Shown here: piece by piece, positions 8,876-17,659 of the stretch
Layout of the letters: the number at the start of each line of letters is the position of its first letter
Position numbering within the stretch: position 1 is the first letter of the stretch
NCBI GenBank assembly: GCA_021775755.1
Contig: JAJFHE010000075.1
Location: 1 to 64,000, forward strand
Direction: 5' to 3'
DNA length: 64,000 nucleotides
Source of the DNA: Hyphomicrobiales bacterium
GTDB lineage: Bacteria; Pseudomonadota; Alphaproteobacteria; Rhizobiales; JAJFHB01
Notes under the pieces: generated by a model
The model's input: only the letters and a program-made list of their open reading frames with translations
What the model was told of the DNA's origin: nothing
Databases searched by the model: none
Made by a program: the position numbers and the translations under genes

Positions 8876-10456
8876 ATGGAACAACTCACCACTACACGTA
8901 AAAACCGTCGGCGTGGCCGTGCTTCACCGGAAGCACCGGCGATCCCGGCGGCGGACGCATTCACGCTTGCCCGTACGCCATGCGCGCGGCCGGGCTTTGA
9001 TTTTCTGAGCGACGGCGATGTCGCCGTCTTTCGTGCCCGCGCCATCGAGCTGATCGCCGACCATGGCATCGTCGTAACGCATCCTGAGGCCTTCAAAACA
9101 CTCAAGGCGCTCGGCGGCCGCGACGGGCGCGACCCCGGCCGGCTGTTGCTGCCGCGCGAGCTTGTCGAGGAGGCGCTGGCCGAGACGCCGAAATCGGTGG
9201 CGCTCTGCGGCAAGCTGCCGACGCGCGACATTTCGCTGCCGCGGGCTGATGGCGGTTTCATTATGCGCACCGGCACCGGCGCACACGGGTTCGTCGATCC
9301 TGAAACCTCCGAGTACCGCAAGGTAACCGTCGACGACGTTGCGACCATCGCCAGCGTCGCCAATCATCTCGACGAGGTCGGGTTCATTGCCCACCCCTTC
9401 GTGCACGGTGTGCCGGTGCTGACCTCTGACATTCATTCCCTGGCCGCGCTGATTGCACGCACCGACAAGCACGTCTGGATCCAGCCTTACAACAAGGAGA
9501 ACGTGGAGTACCTGTTCCGCCTTGCGGCAATTGCCGCCGGTGGCGAAGCAGAGCTCAGGGCGCGGCCGCTTGCAAGCTGCATCACCTGTTCGTTCTCGCC
9601 GCTTGAATTCAAGGTCATGGACGCCGAGGTGATAATTCAGGCAGGCAGGTTCGGCATTCCGCTGCATGCGTGCTCTTTGCCTTCCGCTGGCGGCACCGCA
9701 CCGCTGACCGTGCCGGGTCTGGTGCTCATGGCAGCCGCTGAAATCATCGCCATGGTGACCATGGCGCATGTGCTGGCGCCGGGCACGCCGGTGATCGCCA
9801 CGCCTTTGATGTTCACGCTCGATATGCGCACCGGCAGCGCGCTGCAGGCGTGTGTGGAATCGCGCCAGGCAGCGACCATGGCGATACAGGTGATGAAGCG
9901 GGGCTTCGGTCTCATTACCCATACCTATGGTTCGGGCTCCGATACGCCTGACGTCGATGTGCAGTCGACGTCAGAACGCGCGCTGTTGGGCCACGATGTG
10001 GCGCTCGCCGGTGCAGATATCCTGGGCGGTGTTGGCCAGCTTGAATGCGCCACCGTGTTCTCACCCGTCCAGGCGGTGCTCGACAATGAACTTGGCGCCA
10101 TGATGAGGCGGTTTGTGCAGGTGCCGAAAATCGACGATGAAAGTCTGAACTGGAACGAAATCGTCGGCATCCGGGCAGGTGGCCATTTCCTCGATTCGCT
10201 GCACACGCTGAAATACTGCCGGTCGCAATTTGTCCCGAGCGCTTTTCTGCGCCAGGACCGGGATGGTTACGAGGCCTGTGGCCGGCGCACCGCGTTTGAC
10301 CAGGCTCGCGACATCTGCCTCGAACTCATGGCGATGCCGCCGCCGCGCGGCCTGCCGGATGAAACCGCAATTGCCGAGATGGCCGATGTGGTGGCGCTGG
10401 CGGACAAGCACATTCTCGAAGCCGCCGAAGCCAACACAGGCGCGAACGTGGTGTGA
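8876..10456 (+). CDS. MttB-superfamily (non-pyrrolysine) trimethylamine/quaternary-amine methyltransferase
   Basis: Member of the trimethylamine methyltransferase (COG5598) family, 526 aa. These enzymes move a methyl group from a methylamine or quaternary amine to a cobalamin-binding protein. Methanogen MttB carries an in-frame amber codon read as pyrrolysine; this gene has no internal TAG, so it belongs to the non-pyrrolysine branch, which includes glycine betaine (MtgB) and related demethylases. TIM-barrel family segments include RTGTGAHGFVDPETSEYRKVT and SLPSAGGTAPLTVPGLVLMAAAEI. GGAGG 9 bases before the ATG at 8876 sets the start. No cognate corrinoid protein or reactivase is in the window. 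Substrate is inferred only; glycine betaine is attractive given the GMC enzyme next door. Confidence 0.86.
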   Translation: MEQLTTTRKNRRRGRASPEAPAIPAADAFTLARTPCARPGFDFLSDGDVAVFRARAIELIADHGIVVTHPEAFKTLKALGGRDGRDPGRLLLPRELVEEALAETPKSVALCGKLPTRDISLPRADGGFIMRTGTGAHGFVDPETSEYRKVTVDDVATIASVANHLDEVGFIAHPFVHGVPVLTSDIHSLAALIARTDKHVWIQPYNKENVEYLFRLAAIAAGGEAELRARPLASCITCSFSPLEFKVMDAEVIIQAGRFGIPLHACSLPSAGGTAPLTVPGLVLMAAAEIIAMVTMAHVLAPGTPVIATPLMFTLDMRTGSALQACVESRQAATMAIQVMKRGFGLITHTYGSGSDTPDVDVQSTSERALLGHDVALAGADILGGVGQLECATVFSPVQAVLDNELGAMMRRFVQVPKIDDESLNWNEIVGIRAGGHFLDSLHTLKYCRSQFVPSAFLRQDRDGYEACGRRTAFDQARDICLELMAMPPPRGLPDETAIAEMADVVALADKHILEAAEANTGANVV

Positions 10457-10610
10457 GCCGGGATTTCCGTATTCCGGTTAACCCGTGCCTGTGATCGTAT
10501 GTCGTTTCACAATTGACTTTTCCGCTGCCCATCGCCCGGTCATAGTCGCGCAGACATGTGCCGCGATGGTGCGTGGCACTCTTGGCGCATGCTGAGCGGG
10601 AGCAGGACGG

Positions 10611-12248
10611 TTGGCAGATCTTTTCGACTACATCATCGTCGGCGCCGGTTCGGCTGGGTGCGTTCTGGCGAACCGGTTGGGGGCGGACCCGTCCGTGTCG
10701 ATCCTGGTGCTTGAAGCGGGGCCGATGGACCGGGATCTGATGATCCACATTCCCGCCGGCGTCTACCGGGTTTACTGCGATCCCAAACTCAACTGGAACT
10801 ATGAAACAGAGCCCGAGCGCGAGCTTGACGAGCGTGGCGTCGGCGTGCCGCGCGGCAAGGTCGTGGGCGGCTCGTCGTCGATCAACTCCATGGTCTATAT
10901 GCGCGGCCACCCGCTCGACTATGACGGCTGGGCCGCGGCACCGGGCATGGCGGCGTGGAGCTATGACCAGTGCCTGCCCTATTTCAAAGCCGGCGAAACA
11001 TATGCCGGAGGTGCCGATACCTGGCGCGGCGGCGAGGGACCCCTCGGGGTTTGCCGGGGCGATTTCGATAACCCCCTGTACGACGCCTTTATCGACGCGG
11101 GAGGCCAGGCCGGGCAGGGGCGGTCGGACGATCTGAACGGCCACAACCCGGAAGGCGTGGCGCGGCTCGACGCCACCAAACGCCATGGCCGGCGGTGCAG
11201 CGCCGCCGTTGCGCATCTGCGCCCGGCGCTCAAGCGGGGCAACGTAACTCTTGTGACGCGCGCCATGGTCAAGCGCGTTGCGCTGGAGGGTTCCCGAGCC
11301 ACCGGCATTGTTTTCGACCATAAAGGCGTCGAACGCACCGCTCATGCGGACAAAGAGGTGATCCTCTCCGGCGGGGCGATCAACTCGCCGCAACTCCTCA
11401 TGTTGTCGGGCATCGGCCCGGCGGACCACCTGCGCGCGCACGATATAACGCCGGTCGTCGACCTGCCCGGCGTTGGCCAAAACCTGCAGGACCACGCCTG
11501 CATCATCCTTCAGTACGAAAGCCTGAAGAGCTACCCGATCCACAAGGTCGACCGGCCGCTGCGTAAGGCATTGGCAGGGGCGCAATGGGTGTTCACGCGC
11601 GGTGGTGTGGCCGCCTCGAACATCTGGGAGGCCGGCGGCCTGATTCGCTCCAATCCGGAGGTGGAGTACCCTAACCTGCAATATCATTTCGGGCCGGTCG
11701 GCTTTGAATATCACGGTACCGAGATCGCCCTGAAACAGGCCTTTGCCATCCATGTGGACCAGTTGCGCCCGCGCAGCCGCGGCCAAGTCACGCTCGCCTC
11801 GCCCAACCCGGCCGACAAACCGCTGATGTGCTTCAACTATCTGAGCGACCGGAACGATCTGCGCGAAATGGTCGAAGGCGTGCACAAGACCCGCGAACTG
11901 GTGGCGCAACGCGCTTTCGACGGATTGCGTGGCGTGGAGCTGGAACCAGGTCCTTCGGCGCAAAGCAACGAAGATATTGTTCGCTGGATCCGTGGGGCCT
12001 CCGGCACGGACTATCACCCCTGCGGCACATGCGGCATGGGGACGGGCGCGATGGCCGTGGTCGACCCGCAAATGCGGGTGCGCGGCGTCGACGGTCTGCG
12101 GGTCGTCGATGCCTCGGTGATGCCGCGCATCACCAGCGCCAATCTCAACGCGCCGACGCAGATGATTGCCGCGCGCGCCGCCGACTACATCCAGCGAGCG
12201 CCACAACTGGCGCCGGTCGACGCGCCCTACAGGTTTCAGGAGGTTTGA
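10611..12248 (+). CDS. GMC-family FAD oxidoreductase, choline-dehydrogenase-like
   Basis: A 545-residue flavoprotein of the glucose-methanol-choline family, which oxidises alcohols with FAD. It has the dinucleotide motif GAGSAG (residues 11-16), the GMC signature around RGKVVGGSSSINSMVYMRGH, and the catalytic His469 (YHPCGTCGMG) and Asn513 (SANLNAPT). These C-terminal motifs resemble BetA choline dehydrogenase, but the substrate cannot be fixed by sequence. The start is a TTG at 10611, since no in-frame ATG exists and homology begins at ADLFDYIIVG. It follows the MttB-family gene by 154 bases. One hypothesis is oxidation of choline to the betaine that the methyltransferase then demethylates. 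Confidence 0.85.
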   Translation: MADLFDYIIVGAGSAGCVLANRLGADPSVSILVLEAGPMDRDLMIHIPAGVYRVYCDPKLNWNYETEPERELDERGVGVPRGKVVGGSSSINSMVYMRGHPLDYDGWAAAPGMAAWSYDQCLPYFKAGETYAGGADTWRGGEGPLGVCRGDFDNPLYDAFIDAGGQAGQGRSDDLNGHNPEGVARLDATKRHGRRCSAAVAHLRPALKRGNVTLVTRAMVKRVALEGSRATGIVFDHKGVERTAHADKEVILSGGAINSPQLLMLSGIGPADHLRAHDITPVVDLPGVGQNLQDHACIILQYESLKSYPIHKVDRPLRKALAGAQWVFTRGGVAASNIWEAGGLIRSNPEVEYPNLQYHFGPVGFEYHGTEIALKQAFAIHVDQLRPRSRGQVTLASPNPADKPLMCFNYLSDRNDLREMVEGVHKTRELVAQRAFDGLRGVELEPGPSAQSNEDIVRWIRGASGTDYHPCGTCGMGTGAMAVVDPQMRVRGVDGLRVVDASVMPRITSANLNAPTQMIAARAADYIQRAPQLAPVDAPYRFQEV

Positions 12249-12269
12249 AGCACGCGGCGGGGCGGGAGT

Positions 12270-13997
12270 TCAGTCGATCAGACCCGCTTTGCGGTAGCCC
12301 TCAATCCAATGGTCGGCATCTTCGGAACGCTTGCAGAGCCGTGCATGGGCTGTTGCGTAGAAAGCGAAGTCGGAATTTTCCGGGCGCGCTTCGTTGAACA
12401 TTTCAACCGCATGGCGCGCTTCTTCCATGCGGCCCAGTTGTGCGTAACACGCGGCCAGGTGTGTATAAGTATGAACGGGTGGATTTTTCCAACGCTGGAA
12501 AATTTCAATCGCATTCTCGTAATCGTGCAGCATGTAGTATGCCTCGGCGAGATCTTCGAAAAACAGGTCCGGCGACAGAGGATCATGCGCAAGCGCCTCG
12601 TTTAGTTGATCCACACCCTGCAGAGGATCGCCCAGGTAGGTCGTGATCATGCCCTGATTGGTCGCGGCAAATATATCGTTCGGGTTCAGAACCAAAGCCC
12701 TGTCGGAATGAAGCTTGGCCAGTTCGTGCTTGCCGCAGATCATGTAGACGTGCGCGGCTTGGGTGTGCACGTAGTGTTCTCCCTCGCCCGAGGCAAGCGC
12801 ACGTTCGATGTTCTCAACCGCTGCTATGGTCGGGTCATCGCCAATCGGACTGAAGGTGAAGACGCTGTAGGCATGAACGGTGGCCGTCAGGGCGTACGCA
12901 TCCGTGCATTTGGGGTCGGTCTCCACTGCCTGTGCAAGCAGGTCAAGTACGTCATCCCGGCTTTTTCCGCTCGTTTGATAGTACAGCCATCGTGCCTTCA
13001 GGAAATAATCATAGGCCGACAGGTTTGTGCTTGGCTTCTTGCTGGAACTTTCAATCATTGCGCTTCGAAGGCGTATGGGAAGAACCGTGACGATGGTCCG
13101 CGTGATCTCGTCCTGGAGTTCGAATATGTCCACAAGGTCGCGGTCGTACTTTTCCGCCCAGATGTGATTTCCGGTTGCGGTTTCGATTAACTGGACGGTG
13201 ACGCGAATTCTCCGGCCCGCCTTGCGGACGCTGCCTTCAACGATGTAAGCCACGCCGAGATCGCTACCGATGTCCTGCACCTTTGTCGCCTTTCCCTTGT
13301 AGGAGAAAGACGAATTGCGCGCGATTACGAACAGATCCTGATAGCGGCTGAGCTCGGTAATGATGTCCTCGCTGATGCCATCGGAGAAGTACTCCTGTTC
13401 GGGATCGCCGGACATATTGGTGAAGGCCAGGACGGCGATGGAAGGTTTCTCCGAAACTGGCGCGGGCGCCGATTCAGCTGTCGCCGTCGCCGCGTCAGGT
13501 TTTGCGATGACGTGGAAAATCCGCACCGGCCCGGCAATGTTCTTCAGTTCATGTTCGCCGGTATCTTCAAATACGATGTCTGTTTTGCGCGCGACCTGAT
13601 CATGGGCATATTCGCTCACCGCGATACCGCCTGATGGGGCCTGGGCTTCGATGCGTGCGGCGACATTGACGCCATCGCCATACAAATCATCGCCGTCGAC
13701 AATGACATCGCCGACATTGACACCGATGCGCAAATTGATGCGCGTGTCAGCGGTGCTGGCACAAGCGGCCTGTACGGCAACCGCGCATTCCACGGCGTCA
13801 ACGACGCTTGCAAACTCGACCAACACGCCGTCACCCATCAGTTTCACGATCCGCCCGTTGTGCCGGGCGACCAGAGGGTCGAACACATCGGCGCGGTGGC
13901 GTTTAAGCGCGGCAAGCGTGCCGGCCTCGTCATCGCTCATGAGGCGTGAGTAGCCCACCACATCGGCGGCAAGTATGGCGGCAAGTCTGCGTTCCAC
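12270..13997 (-). CDS. Class III adenylate/guanylate cyclase with TolB-like and TPR regions
   Basis: A 575-residue protein made of an N-terminal class III nucleotide cyclase domain (residues 1-170), a middle segment related to TolB/FlgO-type N-terminal regions (VSEKPSIAVLAFTNMSGDPEQEYFSDGI) and a C-terminal array of TPR-like helices. Metal-binding aspartates are in place at Asp12 (ADVVGYSRL) and Asp56 (MGDGVLVEF). It starts at a GTG (13997) behind GGGGAG. No transmembrane segment is apparent, so it is probably cytosolic and makes cAMP in response to a signal bound by the TPR part. Three Crp/Fnr proteins are encoded elsewhere in the window. Confidence 0.87.
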   Translation of the reverse strand: MERRLAAILAADVVGYSRLMSDDEAGTLAALKRHRADVFDPLVARHNGRIVKLMGDGVLVEFASVVDAVECAVAVQAACASTADTRINLRIGVNVGDVIVDGDDLYGDGVNVAARIEAQAPSGGIAVSEYAHDQVARKTDIVFEDTGEHELKNIAGPVRIFHVIAKPDAATATAESAPAPVSEKPSIAVLAFTNMSGDPEQEYFSDGISEDIITELSRYQDLFVIARNSSFSYKGKATKVQDIGSDLGVAYIVEGSVRKAGRRIRVTVQLIETATGNHIWAEKYDRDLVDIFELQDEITRTIVTVLPIRLRSAMIESSSKKPSTNLSAYDYFLKARWLYYQTSGKSRDDVLDLLAQAVETDPKCTDAYALTATVHAYSVFTFSPIGDDPTIAAVENIERALASGEGEHYVHTQAAHVYMICGKHELAKLHSDRALVLNPNDIFAATNQGMITTYLGDPLQGVDQLNEALAHDPLSPDLFFEDLAEAYYMLHDYENAIEIFQRWKNPPVHTYTHLAACYAQLGRMEEARHAVEMFNEARPENSDFAFYATAHARLCKRSEDADHWIEGYRKAGLID

Positions 13998-14273
13998 GGA
14001 ATGCTCTCCCCTGCCGCCAACCTAGAGCATGATCCGTTTGGATTGAACCTTTTGATGGTGTCGCATTATGCGTGGAGCGAGATGTCGCCGCAGCGTTTGA
14101 CATTGGCCTGGACGGAGAAAAGCGTCCATCTTGCCGCTGGCTTTTGACAAACCCGGCATTTGGGATCGCCGTTTCCTATTCCCCGCGCCACGTGCCGCAG
14201 GTGGCCGGCAAAACCTGATTCCCGGTTAACCTGTGCCTAAGACCCTGATGCGATACTAGGTTGACGGACAAGG

Positions 14274-15251
14274 ATGGGATCGTCGAGCCAAGAAATGGCA
14301 CAGATCGATTTGGGCAGCCTGCTGACGGGGCAGGACGGTGCTGCGCGGGCGGAGCTTGCGCAAAAGGTGGGTGTTCTGTTTTCAACGCAGGACCTGCCAT
14401 CGGCGGAGCGCGCCGCAGCCGAAGCGCTGGCCTATCATCTCGCAAAAGACACCATCGAAGAGGTGCGCCGGGAACTATCCCTGGCGGTGCGCGACTGCAA
14501 AAGCCTGCCGCGCGAAACCGCATTGCGCATTGCCCATGATATCGATTCCATCGCCTGCTCTTTCCTTGAGGTCACGGAAGTGTTTTCGGAGGAAGACTGG
14601 CAGCAACTGGTGATGACCATTTCGCGTGGCGCCCGTGTTGCGGTGGCACGGCGCACCTCGATGAGCGAAGGCCTCGCGGTGGCGCTGGCGGAAATCGGCG
14701 ATGCGGTGGTTGGCGAAACGCTGATCGAGAACCGGTTTGCGCCAATGAGCGAGATTGTCTGCGGGTCGCTCATCAACCGGTTCGAAACATCGAACTGGGT
14801 GCTCGACAAGCTTGCCGAGCGCGGCGATCTGGCGGCGGGTGTCGGCATCCGGCTCATGGACAAGGTTTCGGCCGCGGCGCGCGCCAAACTGGTTGGGCGA
14901 TACAAGATTCCCGACGCCGCGGCGGACGCGATCGCAACCGAAGCGGAACATGCCGCCCTGCTAAATTCCATCCGTGCAACGGAAACTTCGCGCCTGCTGC
15001 CGCTGGTGCAGCGGATCGACCGCAACGGCAAGCTTACCGACGCTCTGCTCCTCAAGTCTCTCGACGACGGTTCTCTTGCGTTTTTCGAGGTGGCGCTTTC
15101 CGAGCGCGCGCGGATGCGGTTTGAAAAAGTCAGAAGCATCATACGGCGTGAAAGCAATGGCGCTATGAGCGAGCTTCTTGCAACGGCCGGGTTTACAGCC
15201 GATCAGATCGATGACATCAAGACGAAGATCGAGGCGCTGCGCGCCGCCTGA
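14274..15251 (+). CDS. DUF2336 family protein
   Basis: A 325-residue, all-helical protein of the DUF2336 family, found in alphaproteobacteria and of unknown function. The sequence contains repeated helical hairpins (for example GVGIRLMDKVSAAARAKLVG and LRALA-type C-terminal helices) typical of the family. It has no signal peptide. Neither the ATG at 14274 nor the one at 14295 has a convincing ribosome site; the first is given. A 20-base element centred on GGTTAACC lies 35 bases upstream and is shared, nearly exactly, with the region before the GMC oxidoreductase. Confidence 0.78.
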   Translation: MGSSSQEMAQIDLGSLLTGQDGAARAELAQKVGVLFSTQDLPSAERAAAEALAYHLAKDTIEEVRRELSLAVRDCKSLPRETALRIAHDIDSIACSFLEVTEVFSEEDWQQLVMTISRGARVAVARRTSMSEGLAVALAEIGDAVVGETLIENRFAPMSEIVCGSLINRFETSNWVLDKLAERGDLAAGVGIRLMDKVSAAARAKLVGRYKIPDAAADAIATEAEHAALLNSIRATETSRLLPLVQRIDRNGKLTDALLLKSLDDGSLAFFEVALSERARMRFEKVRSIIRRESNGAMSELLATAGFTADQIDDIKTKIEALRAA

Positions 15252-15262
15252 CATCGTCGGCA

Positions 15263-16393
15263 CTACCCGAGCCAGGGAATCTGTACAAACGCATGATTGA
15301 TCCAGCTGAGCCAGCGATGGTTGAGGAACTGGGCAATGTATGTCTCCGCGGCGAGGGCGAACCAGAGGGCCGCGATGGCTGCGGTCAGTGTCAGGGCGGC
15401 GATGCTGCGCCCGGAAACCTGGACGGCACGTATGACAGCGTTCGGCCGGGTCTCGTCAAGCGAGGTGTCGATGTCGAGATCTTCCAACAAACCCTGTTCC
15501 AACGCGCTGAGGTCCGACCGCGTAATCGCACGGGCGTGCAGCGCCCGCAGAACGGCCTCGCCATAGAGTATGGCGGCGGCAAGACGCAGCCAGACGAACA
15601 TCGCAAAGACCGCCGCAGCCGTTATGAGATGATATAGCGCGGCGATGTTGGTACGCTGCTGTGCGCTCAACTCCTCCTGGCCGTCGAGATAGCCTCCAAG
15701 GGCCAAAGGTGCGGCATGGAGAGCGGCCAGAACCGCGCCCGCAACGACATAGCGCAATGCCAGTTTCGCGATGCCGAATCGCCCGTGCCGGCGCAGGGCC
15801 CGGACAAAGGCGAATCCGTAAAAGACGCGCCACTGTCCGCCCGACGCCTGGCGCGCCTGGGCGAGCGGCACATGAAACAGCGCGGTGACGAACATCGCGA
15901 TGCCGGCGAGCGCCACGCCGGGACCGACAAAGGCCTGCTCGTAACCCTTGTTGAACGAGTTCTCCCAGCCGCCCCACCAGGACATGAGCCACAGGGCGCC
16001 GGCTGGCAGCGTCAGGGTCCAGGTGTTGAGCAGCACCTGTAGTCCGGTACGGAAGTTCTCCCATAGGGATCCGGCGAGAATGCGCAACCACAGACCCGGA
16101 ACGGCTCGGGCTCCGAGACCCTGTGCGGCGGCTGCCGCGCGCATCGCCCCCGGTGCCTGGCCAAGGATCCAGTTCGGCCAGGCCGCGAGATGGGCATGTG
16201 CGGTCCGTGTTGCCGCGAATGTACGAAACGGTGTCGAGGCCGTGTGCCGCCCGCTGTGGCGGTACCAGGCGAGTGCTGATCGCCGACGCATGGCGCGCGC
16301 CGTCCAGCCTATAACCAGTATGGCGCTCAAGGGCGTCAGGCAGAGCACGGTGCCAACGGCAAACTTCCAAAGAAAAATGACGAATTTCAACAT
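15263..16393 (-). CDS. Multi-pass inner-membrane protein of unknown function
   Basis: A 376-residue protein not recognised as a characterised family. Hydrophobic segments can be seen near the N-terminus (MLKFVIFLWKFAVGTVLCL and following), around residues 120-150, 165-185, 225-245, 265-285 and 335-355, giving roughly six membrane passes. The middle contains a basic cytoplasmic-type loop (RALRRHGRFGIAKLALR). It follows the Tat-exported phosphatase-like gene with a gap of about a dozen bases on the same strand. The two are probably one operon, suggesting a membrane partner for the exported enzyme. An upstream in-frame GTG at 16402 is an alternative start. Confidence 0.7.
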   Translation of the reverse strand: MLKFVIFLWKFAVGTVLCLTPLSAILVIGWTARAMRRRSALAWYRHSGRHTASTPFRTFAATRTAHAHLAAWPNWILGQAPGAMRAAAAAQGLGARAVPGLWLRILAGSLWENFRTGLQVLLNTWTLTLPAGALWLMSWWGGWENSFNKGYEQAFVGPGVALAGIAMFVTALFHVPLAQARQASGGQWRVFYGFAFVRALRRHGRFGIAKLALRYVVAGAVLAALHAAPLALGGYLDGQEELSAQQRTNIAALYHLITAAAVFAMFVWLRLAAAILYGEAVLRALHARAITRSDLSALEQGLLEDLDIDTSLDETRPNAVIRAVQVSGRSIAALTLTAAIAALWFALAAETYIAQFLNHRWLSWINHAFVQIPWLG

Positions 16394-16406
16394 GATGCGC
16401 ACATGC

Positions 16407-17597
16407 TCACGCGAAACATTCGGCGAGCACCTCGCCTTCCGACTGATCCGCTCCGAAGCTCATTATCTGTGCGACGGTTCCGGCAATGGCAATCTGCTCA
16501 ACGGGGCGATCGACAATTACGTCTCGGGCAATGCCCGGACCTGCCACCAGTGCCCAGATCTCGTGCGCCGAGCGCGAATTGAAATGGTGCTGGCACGACA
16601 CCTCCATCAGCGGATTGTTGTCGCGGCCGCAATCGGGCACAACGACGAATACGGTGTTGCCGCGGTACTCTTCGTCGGCTTCGACGGTTTCAACCAGCCT
16701 CTGTATGCCCTGGTCGATGATCGAGATCGCGCGGGTGTAGTGAGACAGGTTCCCCCAATGCACATAATCGGGGTCCTGGTAGTTGACCATCATGAGCCGC
16801 GGGCGCAACTCCTTGATTGCGCGTACCGACAGCTCTGTCAGCAGCCGGTCTCCGCGCGGGTTGACGAGACCGCTGTCGCCGTAGTGCCTGCGCCAGCGGC
16901 GCCAGAAGTCTTGTAGCCGGGGCGCCTGCCGGTCGGGGGCATCGGGGCGGTAGTTGCGCGCTTCAAGTTCGGCAAGCTGCTTTTCAAGACGCTCCCTTTC
17001 GCGCGCCGACACGCGATTTTCGCGCAATCTGCGGCGTACCAGATAAAGTTTGAACCAGTGCAGGGACAGGACCGATGAGCGGTAATCGACGCCGTAGAGA
17101 TGGTCGGTCGAAAATGTCAGAAAGTCCTCGTTCACGCGGTCTTCGCCGTTGACGATCAACGCCTGGTGGCGTGGTACCCGGTAAACCTTGCGCAAATATT
17201 CAAAGATCGTTGGCGCCTTGGGCTCGTAACGCTCAGAGAAAATCCTGGCCTCGACATCCACGTAGCGGTCATAGCGGCCGGTCAGGATATAGAGCGTGCC
17301 CTGCGCATGGCTGGTGACGATGCCTTCTTGCGAGGCGATGCGCATGTTTGTGAACAACGTGCCGCGCCGTGCCAGAACATGGCGCAGATAGGGGCTGTAG
17401 GTGTGGTCTGGGTCGATGGTTTCGCGACGGCGCACACCGCCGCCGAAACGGATGACGATGACATTGGGGCCGCCATAGGGCGTGCGTACGGGTGTCGGGT
17501 CTGTTTCGGCAAACAGCGGCGCCGGCCCGGCCAGCAGGGCACCTGCGCCCAGAAGGCCTGAGGTAAAGCCCCTACGGTCCATCTTGTGCGCGCTCAT
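16407..17597 (-). CDS. Tat-exported alkaline-phosphatase/sulfatase-fold protein
   Basis: A 396-residue protein with a twin-arginine signal (MDRRGFTSGLLGAGALLAG) and an alkaline-phosphatase-superfamily core. The pattern NVIVIRFGGGVRRRE near the start, the helix after SHAQGTLYILTGRY, and late metal-ligand-like segments VVPDCGRDNNP and HHFNSRSAHEIWALVAGPG fit this fold. The usual DxVR start of sulfatases and a clear Cys or Ser formylglycine motif are absent, so substrate and catalytic competence are uncertain. The ATG at 17597 (or 17582) is preferred to an upstream start because it begins at the signal peptide and leaves a promoter space to the divergent AAC(3)-like gene. Confidence 0.72.
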   Translation of the reverse strand: MSAHKMDRRGFTSGLLGAGALLAGPAPLFAETDPTPVRTPYGGPNVIVIRFGGGVRRRETIDPDHTYSPYLRHVLARRGTLFTNMRIASQEGIVTSHAQGTLYILTGRYDRYVDVEARIFSERYEPKAPTIFEYLRKVYRVPRHQALIVNGEDRVNEDFLTFSTDHLYGVDYRSSVLSLHWFKLYLVRRRLRENRVSARERERLEKQLAELEARNYRPDAPDRQAPRLQDFWRRWRRHYGDSGLVNPRGDRLLTELSVRAIKELRPRLMMVNYQDPDYVHWGNLSHYTRAISIIDQGIQRLVETVEADEEYRGNTVFVVVPDCGRDNNPLMEVSCQHHFNSRSAHEIWALVAGPGIARDVIVDRPVEQIAIAGTVAQIMSFGADQSEGEVLAECFA

Positions 17598-17659
17598 GGG
17601 GAAACTGATAAGACGGGATCGCGTCAATTCTGTGGTGTTTCCTGATATACACCTGATCC

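Noticed and set aside
8876-10456. Pyrrolysine (amber) codon in the MttB-family gene
   Set aside because: The frame has no internal TAG; it belongs to the non-pyrrolysine branch.
10326-12206. Long open frame antisense to the GMC oxidoreductase
   Set aside because: Its translation has no recognisable domain; the sense strand has all GMC motifs. Long antisense frames are common in GC-rich DNA with strong third-position bias.
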